From assembly GCF_003073375.1 (NCBI RefSeq), contig NZ_CP029002.1:48001-112000 (forward strand): 64,000 nt of DNA, written 5' to 3'. Position 1 is the first letter of the stretch; the number at the start of each line of letters is the position of its first letter. The notes below the pieces were generated by a model. That model was not told where the DNA came from. It saw nothing but the letters and a program-made list of their open reading frames with translations, and ran no database searches. Shown piece by piece: positions 25,019-33,962 of this stretch. The stretch comes from Lysinibacillus sp. 2017. GTDB taxonomy: Bacteria > Bacillota > Bacilli > Bacillales_A > Planococcaceae. The position numbers and the translations under genes were made by a program.

Positions 25019-25053
25019 ACCGCCGCTCTCATTAGTTTGAGGGCGGTTTTTTG
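25019..25053 (+). terminator. Terminator after rplY
   Basis: ACCGCC(GCTC) pairs with GAG(GGCGGT), followed by six Ts. Confidence 0.85.
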
Positions 25054-25071
25054 ATGTAAGTAAAATAAAAC

Positions 25072-25100
25072 TTCGACATCCGAAGGGAAATCAGTATAAT
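25072..25100 (+). promoter_or_regulatory. Sigma-A promoter of the MFS gene, overlapped by a Spo0A-box-like site
   Basis: TTCGAC, 17 bp, TATAAT. The -35 is embedded in TTCGACA (25072-25078), which is TGTCGAA on the other strand, identical to the box at abrB. Confidence 0.65.
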
Positions 25101-25140
25101 GAGGGGAGAAAAGCAAATATTAAGATAATTAGAGGGCATA

Positions 25141-26343
25141 ATGAGAACTTACAATGAAAAAATGAGTATCTATCACGGGATGGCGTCAGCAGTTGCGACA
25201 AATACGTCGAATAGCTACATTCCCATTTTTGCGATGACCATTTTAGGAGCGACGAACTATCAAGTTGGGTTGATTAGTTCTTTACCACCTTTAATCACGT
25301 TGCTGATGACGTTACCAGCAGCGATTTTATTAAACCGAGCTATTGAACAAAAAAGATTGGTGGCATTTTCAGTTTTAGCAGCACGTTTTGTCTTTTTGCT
25401 TATTGCGTTTATTAGCTATGTGCCAGGAAACTTTGGCTCATGGCTTTTACTTGGACTTATTGCGGCGATGAGTATCCCAAATACAATGGTCAATATGGGG
25501 TGGCAATCTTTTATCGGCAATCTTATCGATGAACATCGACGTGCCCAATTTTTCAGTGATCGGAATCGTCTACTTACGATTGTTGGACTAATTGTTACGT
25601 TAATTATTGGTGTTGTGATGAAAGATACAACAGCAAGTACAATGACGTATCAAATTTTATTTACATTTACATTTTTAGTAGGAATTGTGGAGTTGTACTT
25701 TTTAATGAAGCATGAAGAGCCGGTTCGAGCGGTAGCACAAGATAAGAAACGTGCGATGGATTGGTCGATTTTTAAAAACAATCAATACGTGTTATTTTTA
25801 GTCATTGCGTTAGTCTTTAACTTCGGTTGGCAAATGGCATGGGGATTATTTAATATTTACAATATCCGTTATGCAGGAGCAACGATTTTTTGGGTGAGTA
25901 TGTTTAATGTTGGGAGTATGGTTACACAGATTTTATCTTTTTCATTGTGGCGGAAGTGGTCACAAAAATACGGCAATATGCGTGTATTTATATGGGTTGC
26001 ATTTGGGATGTCAACTGCACCGTTATTAACGGTTCTTTCAACCAATCATTATTATTTGGTAGCGATGAACGTGCTCTCTGGGTTTTTCATATCTGGAACC
26101 GTACTAATTTTATTCAATCTATTATTGGAAAACTCACCGCAAGAAGTACGCACATATTGCATCACATCTTACAATGTCTTACTGGCAATTATCGCTTTTT
26201 CATCTCCACAAATCGGAATTTGGTTACTTGAAACGTACTCCATGAATACTTCGATGTATGTATCCACGACGATGCGTTTTTTAGCAGCAATTGGCTTTTT
26301 ACTTTTATATAGTATTCGAAAAAAACGAGCAACAGCGGTGTAA
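25141..26343 (+). CDS. Major facilitator superfamily transporter
   Basis: The 400-residue membrane protein has about 10-12 hydrophobic segments, a central cytoplasmic loop near 195-215 (EEPVRAVAQDKKRAMDW) and a basic C-terminus. A motif-A-like element lies between TM2 and TM3 (LNRAIEQKRL). An MFS exporter or solute transporter is the likeliest reading; the substrate cannot be predicted. The gene is not part of the B. subtilis order, where pth follows ctc directly, so it is an insertion here. It has its own promoter. AGAGGG precedes the ATG. Base composition looks like its neighbours. Confidence 0.85.
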   Translation: MRTYNEKMSIYHGMASAVATNTSNSYIPIFAMTILGATNYQVGLISSLPPLITLLMTLPAAILLNRAIEQKRLVAFSVLAARFVFLLIAFISYVPGNFGSWLLLGLIAAMSIPNTMVNMGWQSFIGNLIDEHRRAQFFSDRNRLLTIVGLIVTLIIGVVMKDTTASTMTYQILFTFTFLVGIVELYFLMKHEEPVRAVAQDKKRAMDWSIFKNNQYVLFLVIALVFNFGWQMAWGLFNIYNIRYAGATIFWVSMFNVGSMVTQILSFSLWRKWSQKYGNMRVFIWVAFGMSTAPLLTVLSTNHYYLVAMNVLSGFFISGTVLILFNLLLENSPQEVRTYCITSYNVLLAIIAFSSPQIGIWLLETYSMNTSMYVSTTMRFLAAIGFLLLYSIRKKRATAV

Positions 26344-26382
26344 TCCATTCAATCCGAGATACATACTTTTCAGTGGAAACTA

Positions 26383-26391
26383 TGATAAAAT
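26383..26391 (+). promoter_or_regulatory. Extended -10 promoter of pth
   Basis: TGATAAAAT is an extended -10 about 33 nt before the pth start; the -35 is weak. Confidence 0.4.
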
Positions 26392-26424
26392 AAAGGCGAT
26401 TAGAGAAAAAGGATGCGATTACTA

Positions 26425-26988
26425 GTGAAATTAATTATTGGTTTAGGAAATCCGGGTAAACCATATGAACATACACGTCATAATGTTGGATTTGATGTGA
26501 TCGATGAATTAGCAAATAAGTGGAATGCACCATTAAATCAATCAAAGTTTAATGGCATGTATGCGAGCGTACATCGTCCTGAAGGAAAAGTTATTTTATT
26601 AAAACCTCTTACGTATATGAACTTATCAGGTGAGAGTGTGCGTCCCGTAATGGATTATTTTGATATAGATGTAGAAGATATTATCGTCATTTATGATGAT
26701 TTAGATTTAGAAACGGGTAAATTACGTTTACGTGGTAAAGGGAGTGCAGGTGGACATAATGGCATTAAGTCATTAATTCAGCATTTAGGCACGCAAGAAT
26801 TTAACCGAATTCGCGTTGGGGTAAATCGCCCACCAGCAGGCATGCAAGTGGCAGATTATGTTCTTTCGAAGTTTTCAAAAGACGATCGAGTTGTCGTTAA
26901 TGAAGCAATTAGTAAAAGCTGTGACGCGGTAGAAATGGCGTTATCGAAACCATTTTCAGAAGTAATGAATCACTTCAACGGCGCATAA
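26425..26988 (+). CDS. pth: Peptidyl-tRNA hydrolase
   Basis: The 187-residue enzyme recycles peptidyl-tRNA and was called spoVC in B. subtilis. Catalytic-site residues are visible: N9 in GLGNPG, H19 in HTRHNVGF, and the YDDLDLETG aspartate. [10 protein letters not shown] is conserved. Start GTG 26425 is preferred: AAAAAGGA lies about 11-18 nt upstream and the N-terminus then matches the family. The ATG at 26413 sits directly against the ribosome site. Confidence 0.95.
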   Translation: MKLIIGLGNPGKPYEHTRHNVGFDVIDELANKWNAPLNQSKFNGMYASVHRPEGKVILLKPLTYMNLSGESVRPVMDYFDIDVEDIIVIYDDLDLETGKLRLRGKGSAGGHNGIKSLIQHLGTQEFNRIRVGVNRPPAGMQVADYVLSKFSKDDRVVVNEAISKSCDAVEMALSKPFSEVMNHFNGA

Positions 26989-27012
26989 TTTAATGATAGG
27001 GAGGCTATACTT
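26983..27012 (+). promoter_or_regulatory. Possible forespore (sigma-F-type) promoter of fin
   Basis: GCATA (26983-26987) matches the sigma-F/G -35, and GGCTATACTT (27003-27012) matches 8 of 10 of the sigma-F -10 pattern GGNRANAHTR. The spacer is 15 rather than 16. It overlaps the end of pth. Confidence 0.4.
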
Positions 27013-27046
27013 TGAATACAGTTCGTGTTTAAAGGAGGCTTTTAAC

Positions 27047-27274
27047 ATGCCGGTACGCTATCGATGTAGACATTGTGAGGTAGAAATGGGTGTCTTACCT
27101 TTTGATGCAGATGAAACGGTTCGTAGACTCCATCAGTTTGAAATCGGTGAAGAAGACGATTTCATCGAAAAAAATGAACGAGGTGAAACGACCGTGCATA
27201 GCATTTGTGAGCATTGTCAAGAGTCGTTACGACAGTTTCCGGACTATTATGCGTTAAAAAAATGGTTACAGTAA
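27047..27274 (+). CDS. fin: Anti-sigma-F factor Fin (YabK)
   Basis: The 75-residue zinc-ribbon-like protein has cysteine pairs C7/C10 (CRHC) and C54/C57 (CEHC), like B. subtilis Fin (76 residues). Fin is made in the forespore and inhibits sigma-F to allow the switch to sigma-G. Start ATG 27047 follows AAAGGAGG. An in-frame extension to 26993 has no better ribosome site. It lies between pth and mfd as in B. subtilis. Confidence 0.9.
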   Translation: MPVRYRCRHCEVEMGVLPFDADETVRRLHQFEIGEEDDFIEKNERGETTVHSICEHCQESLRQFPDYYALKKWLQ

Positions 27275-27283
27275 AGGAGTTGC

Positions 27284-27322
27284 TTTGGTCGCGAATACTC
27301 GCGCCAAGGCTTTTTCCTTTTT
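27284..27322 (+). terminator. Terminator after fin
   Basis: TTGGTCGCG pairs, with one bulge, with CGCGCCAA. It is followed after GG by CTTTTTCCTTTTT. Confidence 0.7.
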
Positions 27323-27368
27323 GGATAGCTATAAAAACGTTTCGAAAACAGAAGGAAGGAGACTGTGT

Positions 27369-30300
27369 GTGGAAACCATTCATCAATTATTTTTAAAAGA
27401 TAAGCAGATTCATAATTTCGTTGATCAACTAAAGAATCGTGAAGCGGACGGTCAACTTGTTACAGGGTTGACGGGTAGTGCGAGACCAGCGTTAATCCAA
27501 ACGATTTTCAAAGAAACAAAAAAATCCATTTATATTATTTCATCCAACTTATTGCAAGCCCAAAAGCTAGTTGATGATTTAAGTGCATTAATCGGAGAAG
27601 AGTGGGTGCATTATTACCCTGCAGAAGAATTTATTGCGGCTAATATGACGATTTCTTCACCAGAGTTGCGGGCACAGCGTATTGCAGCACTCGGGCGCCT
27701 TATCAATAAAGAACGAGGAATTTATATTATTCCAGCGGCCGGTATGCGCAAAATGTTAAATGCACCGAGCGATTGGGTGGGCTTTGAGTTAGCAACTTCA
27801 CTTGGCCAAGACGTAGACATTAACGAGTGGCTACATAAGCTTGTAGAAATGGGTTATTCACGTAGCGAAATGGTCACGACCCCAGGGGAATTTGCGATGC
27901 GCGGAGGAATTCTAGATATTTATCCACCATATGCAGAGTCACCTATTCGTATTGAACTATTTGATACGGAAGTGGATTCGATTCGAACATTTTCAGCAGA
28001 TGACCAGCGTTCTATTGAAAAGTTAGATCAAGTAAAGATCTTACCTGCTACAGAGTTACTCATTACATCAGACCACCGATTAGTCATTGCCGATCGATTA
28101 GAAGCGTCGCTGGCAACGAGCTTAAAAAAAGTTCGTAAGAAAGAAACGCAAGAGCTACTGATCCAAAATATCGCGCAAGATATTGAATTGCTTCGTCAAG
28201 GTCACTTGCCAGATCATATTGCAAAATACGGCTCTCTCTTATTTGATAAACCGCACTTTTTAGGGGATTATTTCGCGCAAGATGGGCTTGTTTTATTTGA
28301 TGAGCTTGGCCGAATTCAAGAAGTGATGGAAGCTTGGGAACGAGAAGAGTCAGAGTGGTTTGTATCACTGATAGAAGAAGGGAAAATGCTGCACGAAGTA
28401 AAACCTTCCTATGCATTAAAAGAAATACTAGCCATGCTGACGCAGCAAAAGGTGTATTTTGCCTTGTTTACACGTTCGTTTGCAGGGGTGACATTGAAGA
28501 AAACGACGAACTTCTCATGTAAGCCAATGCAACAATTTCACGGACAAATTGCACTATTACAAAACGAAATTGAACGATGGACACACGAAAAATTCACTGT
28601 ATTATTTACAGCGCAAACCAATGAGCGTATTAAAGCGATGCAAATTTTACTAGAAGACTATCATATTCCAGCAACGATCGGTTATTCAGATGGTCCTGGT
28701 ATTTATTTGGTGAATACAGCGCTATCGGTAGGATTTGAGTTGCCTCTTCAAAAAATCGCCGTTGTAACGGATGATGAGTTATTTAAACAGCAAGCAAAGA
28801 AAAAAACGCGACCACAAAAAATGTCGAACGCCGAACGAATAAAATCATATACCGAAATTAAACCAGGCGATTATGTCGTCCACGTCCACCACGGGATCGG
28901 TAAATACATTGGCATCGAGACATTAGTCGTAAATAACACACATCAGGATTATTTACATGTTCGTTATCGTGAAGATGATAAATTATTCGTACCGGTCGAT
29001 CAAATTGAACTAATACAGCGCTACGTGCCATCAGGTGAAAAAGAGCCGAAGCTACATAAGCTTGGCGGTGCCGAATGGAAAAAAACACGGGCCAAAGTTT
29101 CAAGTGCCGTTCAAGATATTGCGGATGATTTAATTAAGCTATATGCAAAGCGTGAAGCAGAGAAAGGTTTTAGTTTCTCTCCAGATTCGGATGAGCAGCG
29201 TAGTTTTGAAGCCGCATTCCCTTATGAAGAAACAGATGATCAATTACGCACAATTGTTGAAGTGAAGCGCGATATGGAACGTGAACGCCCAATGGATCGC
29301 CTTGTTTGTGGAGATGTGGGTTACGGTAAAACAGAAGTAGCGATTCGTGCAGCATTTAAGGCAATACTAGATGGGAAGCAAGTCGCATTTTTAGTGCCGA
29401 CAACGATTTTAGCACAGCAACATTATGAAACAATTTCAAAACGCTTTGAGGATCATGCCATTAATGTTGGTTTACTTAGCCGTTTCCGTTCGAAAAAACA
29501 ACAAACTGAGACAATTAAAGGGTTACGAGAAGGTACGGTTGATATCGTAATCGGTACACATCGTGTGTTATCAAAAGACGTCGCCTATCATGATTTAGGT
29601 TTACTAGTTGTCGATGAAGAACAGCGCTTTGGTGTAACACATAAAGAAAAAATTAAGCAATTGCGTACGAATGTGGATGTATTAACGTTAACAGCGACAC
29701 CAATTCCACGAACACTTCATATGTCGATGGTCGGTGTACGTGATTTATCCGTCATTGAAACACCACCACAAAACCGTTTCCCAGTACAAACGTATGTTAT
29801 GGAACATAACGGTGCACTAGTACGTGAAGCCATCGAACGTGAAATGGCTCGCGGAGGTCAGACTTTCTATTTATATAATCGTGTTGAAGATATTACGAGA
29901 CGTGTCGAAGAAATTCAAATGCTCGTTCCAGATGCCCGCGTTGCTTATGCACATGGTCAAATGACAGAGGCTAAGCTTGAATCGGTCATTTTATCGTTTA
30001 TTGAAGGAGAGTATGATGTGCTTGTTACAACAACCATCATCGAAACAGGGGTCGATATACCGAATGTAAATACGTTAATTGTTCATGATGCAGATCGAAT
30101 GGGCTTATCTCAGTTGTATCAATTACGCGGGCGTGTGGGTCGTTCTAATCGTATTGCGTATGCTTACTTCATGTATGAGCGTGATAAAGTACTAACGGAA
30201 GTTGCAGAGTCACGATTACAAGCAGTAAAAGAATTTACCGAGCTTGGATCTGGATTTAAAATAGCCATGCGTGACTTATCAATTCGTGGTGCCGGGAATT

Positions 30301-30878
30301 TACTTGGCGCACAACAACATGGCTTTATCGATTCAGTCGGCTTTGACCTTTATTCTCAAATGCTTGAAGAGGCAGTGGAAGAACGTCGCAGCGGTGTGAA
30401 GAAGGAAGAGAAAACCGAAGTTGAAATCGTATTACATGTTGATGCCTATATTCCAGATGCCTACATTCCAGACGGTTATCAAAAAATTCAAATGTACAAG
30501 CGTATTAAATCGATGGAGAAAATGGATGATTACATGGAAATCATTGAAGAATTACAAGACCGCTTCGGAGATCTACCAGTGGAGACTGAGCGCTTAATGC
30601 GAATTGCACGTATGAAGGTATGGGCAGCAGAAGCAGGTGTTCTATCGATTAAAGAAAAGCAGCTAGTGGTATCGATTTTGTTATCTGAAGAAGGAACGGC
30701 TTTTGCAGACGGTGCAAAAATCGTTGCAGAGTCGATGATTTTTGGACGAGCAGTTGGCTTTGGCATGGAAGGTAAACAGCTTATTGTTACGGTTGATTAT
30801 CATAAATGTGGCAATCATTTACCGTTCGATGTCATTGAACAGATGATGGAAATCATTGCGACTTCGAAAAAAGCATGA
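27369..30878 (+). CDS. mfd: Transcription-repair coupling factor Mfd
   Basis: The 1169-residue SF2 translocase removes stalled RNA polymerase and recruits UvrA. Domains are the N-terminal UvrB-homology region, the RNA polymerase-interacting CarD-like RID (about 500-570, [20 protein letters not shown]), and the helicase core with Walker A GDVGYGKT (648-655) and DEEQ (749-752). The C-terminal TRCF domain follows. Start GTG 27369 follows AGGAGA and aligns with the B. subtilis start. An in-frame TTG at 27285 with its own AAAGGAG lies inside the fin terminator and is less likely. Confidence 0.96.
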   Translation: METIHQLFLKDKQIHNFVDQLKNREADGQLVTGLTGSARPALIQTIFKETKKSIYIISSNLLQAQKLVDDLSALIGEEWVHYYPAEEFIAANMTISSPELRAQRIAALGRLINKERGIYIIPAAGMRKMLNAPSDWVGFELATSLGQDVDINEWLHKLVEMGYSRSEMVTTPGEFAMRGGILDIYPPYAESPIRIELFDTEVDSIRTFSADDQRSIEKLDQVKILPATELLITSDHRLVIADRLEASLATSLKKVRKKETQELLIQNIAQDIELLRQGHLPDHIAKYGSLLFDKPHFLGDYFAQDGLVLFDELGRIQEVMEAWEREESEWFVSLIEEGKMLHEVKPSYALKEILAMLTQQKVYFALFTRSFAGVTLKKTTNFSCKPMQQFHGQIALLQNEIERWTHEKFTVLFTAQTNERIKAMQILLEDYHIPATIGYSDGPGIYLVNTALSVGFELPLQKIAVVTDDELFKQQAKKKTRPQKMSNAERIKSYTEIKPGDYVVHVHHGIGKYIGIETLVVNNTHQDYLHVRYREDDKLFVPVDQIELIQRYVPSGEKEPKLHKLGGAEWKKTRAKVSSAVQDIADDLIKLYAKREAEKGFSFSPDSDEQRSFEAAFPYEETDDQLRTIVEVKRDMERERPMDRLVCGDVGYGKTEVAIRAAFKAILDGKQVAFLVPTTILAQQHYETISKRFEDHAINVGLLSRFRSKKQQTETIKGLREGTVDIVIGTHRVLSKDVAYHDLGLLVVDEEQRFGVTHKEKIKQLRTNVDVLTLTATPIPRTLHMSMVGVRDLSVIETPPQNRFPVQTYVMEHNGALVREAIEREMARGGQTFYLYNRVEDITRRVEEIQMLVPDARVAYAHGQMTEAKLESVILSFIEGEYDVLVTTTIIETGVDIPNVNTLIVHDADRMGLSQLYQLRGRVGRSNRIAYAYFMYERDKVLTEVAESRLQAVKEFTELGSGFKIAMRDLSIRGAGNLLGAQQHGFIDSVGFDLYSQMLEEAVEERRSGVKKEEKTEVEIVLHVDAYIPDAYIPDGYQKIQMYKRIKSMEKMDDYMEIIEELQDRFGDLPVETERLMRIARMKVWAAEAGVLSIKEKQLVVSILLSEEGTAFADGAKIVAESMIFGRAVGFGMEGKQLIVTVDYHKCGNHLPFDVIEQMMEIIATSKKA

Positions 30879-30920
30879 AAAAAGCTGATGCGCAGTAACA
30901 ACCGCGCATCAGCTTTTTTA
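30878..30920. terminator. Bidirectional terminator between mfd and the reverse-strand gene
   Basis: AAAAAAGCTGATGCGC pairs with GCGCATCAGCTTTTTT, serving both converging genes. Confidence 0.95.
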
Positions 30921-30972
30921 TTTAAGCTAACATGCACCGATTCTTAAAGATGCGTTAGCAATACAGAAATCA

Positions 30973-31299
30973 TTAGTCTAATAAAGTATTTAAAGAATGT
31001 TGGACGCTATAATGAACGCCATGATTATAATTTAAGCGTTGAAATAATTCTTCACGATTTTGATGTTCTTGTCGCAACTTTAAAAATTGCTTTTCCCTAG
31101 TAGTGGATGCCAAAACTAAATCACGCTGGCCATTTGGTTTTTCTAAATAACGTTTGAAAATACCATTTTCAAATTTTGAGACCGACTCATCACGATGTTT
31201 CGTCGCCTTTTTAGGATAATAAGCTAAATGAGTTCCTGCATAATATTGTTGCTGACGATATGCGTCAGGGGTAGAAATCGTTGTATCTACTTTTAACAT
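30973..31299 (-). CDS. Hypothetical protein, unknown family
   Basis: This 108-residue basic soluble protein is not one I recognise. It is rich in Lys, Arg, Tyr and Gln and has no signal peptide, membrane segment or cysteine. The C-terminal half (REKQFLKLRQEHQNREELFQ) looks helical. The start is the reverse-strand ATG at 31299, since TAGGAGGTG precedes it at proper distance. It sits alone on the reverse strand between mfd and spoVT, where B. subtilis has no gene. It shares the 30878 terminator with mfd. The good ribosome site and codon pattern argue that it is real. Confidence 0.7.
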   Translation of the reverse strand: MLKVDTTISTPDAYRQQQYYAGTHLAYYPKKATKHRDESVSKFENGIFKRYLEKPNGQRDLVLASTTREKQFLKLRQEHQNREELFQRLNYNHGVHYSVQHSLNTLLD

Positions 31300-31457
31300 T
31301 ATGAAACACCTCCTAAAGACTTGCCTGCTTGATATATTGCCAAATTTAAAATAATTGAAACGCAAATGAGACTAAATTATAGTAATTCCCTAAATTTGCA
31401 ATTAGAACTATATTTATTGAGGTTGTTTTGGTTAGTTTTTTCGACAATAGAAACGTT

Positions 31458-31487
31458 GCATAGATTTCTTTTAATCACACCATACTA
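31458..31487 (+). promoter_or_regulatory. Sigma-G promoter of spoVT
   Basis: GCATA, exactly 18 bp, CATACTA is a full match to the sigma-G pattern (GMATR-N18-CATWHTA). B. subtilis spoVT is a sigma-G gene. Confidence 0.85.
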
Positions 31488-31531
31488 AGTACATCATGTT
31501 AGGTAATGATGTGAAAGTGAGGGAACAAAGG

Positions 31532-32068
31532 ATGAAAGCAACAGGAATCGTACGCCGTATCGATGACTTAGGGCGTGTTGTTATACCAAAAGAGATACGA
31601 AGAACTCTTCGCATCCGTGAAGGTGATCCACTTGAAATTTATACCGACCGCGAAGGCGAGATTATTTTAAAAAAATATTCACCCATTAACGATTTAGGTG
31701 AGTTTGCACAGCAATATGTTGAATCACTTTATGAAACATTAGGCACGCCGAGTTTAATTAGTGACCGTGATGAAATGATTGCCGTGGCAGGTGTATCGAG
31801 AAAAGATTACGTAGCCAGACGGTTAACAATTTTCTCAGAAGACGCGATAAAAGATCGTGTTGCGGTTAGTGAGAAGCTTGAAATGACAATTGAGCTTGTA
31901 ACAGGTCAATTCGAACAAATAAAGTCCTACTGTATTGTGCCCATTATTTCGAATGGTGATCCAATTGGTGCGGTCTACTTGCTATCACGCGTACATTTCA
32001 TTGGTGATATCGAACTAAAGTCAGCGGAAACGGCAGCACACTTTTTAGCAAAACAAATGGAAAACTAA
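31532..32068 (+). CDS. spoVT: Stage V sporulation regulator SpoVT
   Basis: The 178-residue forespore transcription factor has an AbrB-type DNA-binding domain at 1-50 (MKATGIVRRIDDLGRVVIPK). A GAF-like domain covers about 56-178. Length equals B. subtilis SpoVT. The ATG at 31532 is chosen over an in-frame upstream start by homology and by AGTGAGGG upstream. SpoVT tunes sigma-G genes, which fits the perfect sigma-G promoter upstream. It is the paralogue of AbrB at 11292. Confidence 0.96.
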   Translation: MKATGIVRRIDDLGRVVIPKEIRRTLRIREGDPLEIYTDREGEIILKKYSPINDLGEFAQQYVESLYETLGTPSLISDRDEMIAVAGVSRKDYVARRLTIFSEDAIKDRVAVSEKLEMTIELVTGQFEQIKSYCIVPIISNGDPIGAVYLLSRVHFIGDIELKSAETAAHFLAKQMEN

Positions 32069-32078
32069 AGTAAAATTA

Positions 32079-32109
32079 AAACGTCCAAGGAATTGGTCGT
32101 TTTTTTTTT
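32079..32109 (+). terminator. Terminator after spoVT
   Basis: AACGTCCAA pairs (one mismatch) with TTGGTCGTT, then nine further Ts. Confidence 0.85.
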
Positions 32110-32156
32110 CGAAAAAAGAAGGTAAAAGAGCAACTAAAAGGTGAAAGGTTATTTCG

Positions 32157-32165
32157 TGTTATACT
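32157..32165 (+). promoter_or_regulatory. Extended -10 promoter of yabM
   Basis: TGTTATACT is an extended -10; the -35 is poor. The predicted start near 32172 would give a leader of about 160 nt. Confidence 0.5.
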
Positions 32166-32171
32166 AAATTT

Positions 32172-32306
32172 ATACGGCATAACCTAGCAGTAAGACCTCA
32201 GCTTCAAGGGTTGAAGGGGGAATCAACTGCCAGTAAAAGCCCGATTGGTTCAACTAACAATCAGAGGGAATAAAAAGACCTCACTGATTGCAGTTTCACT
32301 TTATTG
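32172..32306 (+). promoter_or_regulatory. Repeat-rich structured leader upstream of yabM
   Basis: Between the promoter and yabM lies a more GC-rich, repeat-rich leader. It contains a hairpin CTTCAA/TTGAAG (32202-32216) and a competing pairing GTTGAA (32210-32215) with TTCAAC (32249-32254). A second hairpin is CAATCAG(AGG) with (CCT)CACTGATTG (32258-32290). AACTGC (32225-32230) can pair with GCAGTT (32290-32295). AAGACCTCA occurs directly repeated at 32192 and 32275. It may be a cis-regulatory RNA or a small interspersed repeat; no known riboswitch class was recognised. Confidence 0.45.
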
Positions 32307-32330
32307 TATGTAGAAGAGGATGGATTTAGA

Positions 32331-33953
32331 ATGTCTTCGCAAGATTTTGGCATGAAAAATTATATGAAGGGTGCTTTGCTTTTAACCATTGCAGCACTCC
32401 TTGTTAAAGTGCTAAGTGCAGTTTACCGAGTTCCTTATCAAAATTTAGTAGGAAATCAAGGCTTTTATGTGTATCAGCAAGTGTACCCGTTTATTTCATT
32501 TTTTGTTGTTTGGACGGCAAGTGGTTTTGCAGTTGCAATTTCAAAAATACTTGCGGATATCGAGGCACGCGGTGGATCATCTATTGAAAAACGCGCGGTT
32601 TCAAAAGTGATATTTACTTATTTAGTCGTGTTAGCGCTCCTGTTTTTTAGTTTGCTGTATTTCGGTGCGGATACATTAGCTATGTGGATGAAGGACCCTC
32701 AATTAGCAGCACTATTAAAAGTGGGTTCGTTTATTACGTTATGTATGCCACTTCTCGCAATTTTAAAAGGAAATTTCCAAGCAGATAGTCGCATGAAGCC
32801 TGTTGCTTATGCGCAAGTTTTTGAGCAAGCGGTTCGTGTATCAATTATTTTAGGGGGAACAGTCATTTTACTTTCGTATACAAAGTCTGTATACGAAATG
32901 GGGGAGATGGCAGTTTTAGGAACAGTTATTGGTGAAGTTGCAGGAATCTTGTTGCTATTATTTTTTATGAAGCACCAACAACATGAAGCGGTAACTGTAA
33001 ACTTAAAAGTGAAAGTAAAAGTGAAGGTTTGGCCGATACTAAAAGAAGTAACCTTTTATAGTATTACGATTAGTATGAGTGGGCTTTTATTATTATGCTA
33101 TCAATTAGTCGATTCATTCACGATTTATAAAATCCTTGTTCAATCAGGGATGTCGTCGATTGAAGCGATGGAAATTAAGGGAATCTATGATCGTGGTCAG
33201 CCACTTGTACAGCTAGGATTGGTTATTGCAACGTCACTTTCTTTAGCGATTGTGCCCCTGGTTGCCATAAAAGCAAAAAGTAAGAATGGTCGAGGAGCTA
33301 AACCCTTTATACAATTAACGTATCGTAGTTCGTTGTTATTTGGTGTTGCGGCGGCATTAGGGTTAATTCTTGTCATGCCGTATGTTAACATTTTATTATT
33401 TAAAACAGATGCGTTATCAGATGTATTGAAGCTATATGCGGTTCAAATTGTACCATTGTCGATTATTTTAACATTTACAGCCGTTTTACAAGGCTACAGT
33501 AGATTAAAGGTTCCGGCACTATTTTTAGCGCTTAGTATTGCAATAAAATATATCGGAAATACGCTTTTAATTGCGGAGTGGGGCGTTATCGGCGCGGCGA
33601 TTGCGAGTAATATTGCACTTATTTTTACCGCAACAGCCCTCATCTTATATTTGAAAAAAGTAGCACCGATAAAATTAGCAAGTCGAAAATTTTATAGGAA
33701 GTTAGCAATCGCTTGTATTGCGATGCTTGTCACGGTTGAAGCAACAATTATTTTACTAAATCAGTTTATCGACGTGACGTCGTTTAGACGACTTTACGCG
33801 ATATTTTATACAACGTTATTAGTATCGCTTGGAGCAATTATTTTTATTACAGTTGTCGCGAAACTGCGCGTTTTGGCGGAAAAAGATTGGTTTTTAATTC
33901 CGCTGGGGCGACGTATGGCTTCGTATCAACTTTGGTTAAATCGAAAGAAGTAG
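32331..33953 (+). CDS. yabM: Polysaccharide/lipid flippase, MATE/MOP superfamily (YabM)
   Basis: The 540-residue integral membrane protein has about 14 hydrophobic segments and belongs to the MurJ/SpoVB/Wzx-like exporters (KVLSAVYRVPYQNLVG near the start is typical). The family flips lipid-linked sugars; the substrate of YabM is not established. Start ATG 32331 lies about ten nt after GAGGAT and was preferred over an in-frame TTG at 32304. It is followed directly by yabN, with which it is probably cotranscribed, as in B. subtilis. Confidence 0.9.
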   Translation: MSSQDFGMKNYMKGALLLTIAALLVKVLSAVYRVPYQNLVGNQGFYVYQQVYPFISFFVVWTASGFAVAISKILADIEARGGSSIEKRAVSKVIFTYLVVLALLFFSLLYFGADTLAMWMKDPQLAALLKVGSFITLCMPLLAILKGNFQADSRMKPVAYAQVFEQAVRVSIILGGTVILLSYTKSVYEMGEMAVLGTVIGEVAGILLLLFFMKHQQHEAVTVNLKVKVKVKVWPILKEVTFYSITISMSGLLLLCYQLVDSFTIYKILVQSGMSSIEAMEIKGIYDRGQPLVQLGLVIATSLSLAIVPLVAIKAKSKNGRGAKPFIQLTYRSSLLFGVAAALGLILVMPYVNILLFKTDALSDVLKLYAVQIVPLSIILTFTAVLQGYSRLKVPALFLALSIAIKYIGNTLLIAEWGVIGAAIASNIALIFTATALILYLKKVAPIKLASRKFYRKLAIACIAMLVTVEATIILLNQFIDVTSFRRLYAIFYTTLLVSLGAIIFITVVAKLRVLAEKDWFLIPLGRRMASYQLWLNRKK

Positions 33954-33962
33954 GTGTGGAAT

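Noticed and set aside
27285-27368. TTG 27285 as mfd start, with AAAGGAG upstream
   Set aside because: It lies in the probable fin terminator and adds 28 residues absent from homologues; GTG 27369 with AGGAGA fits better.
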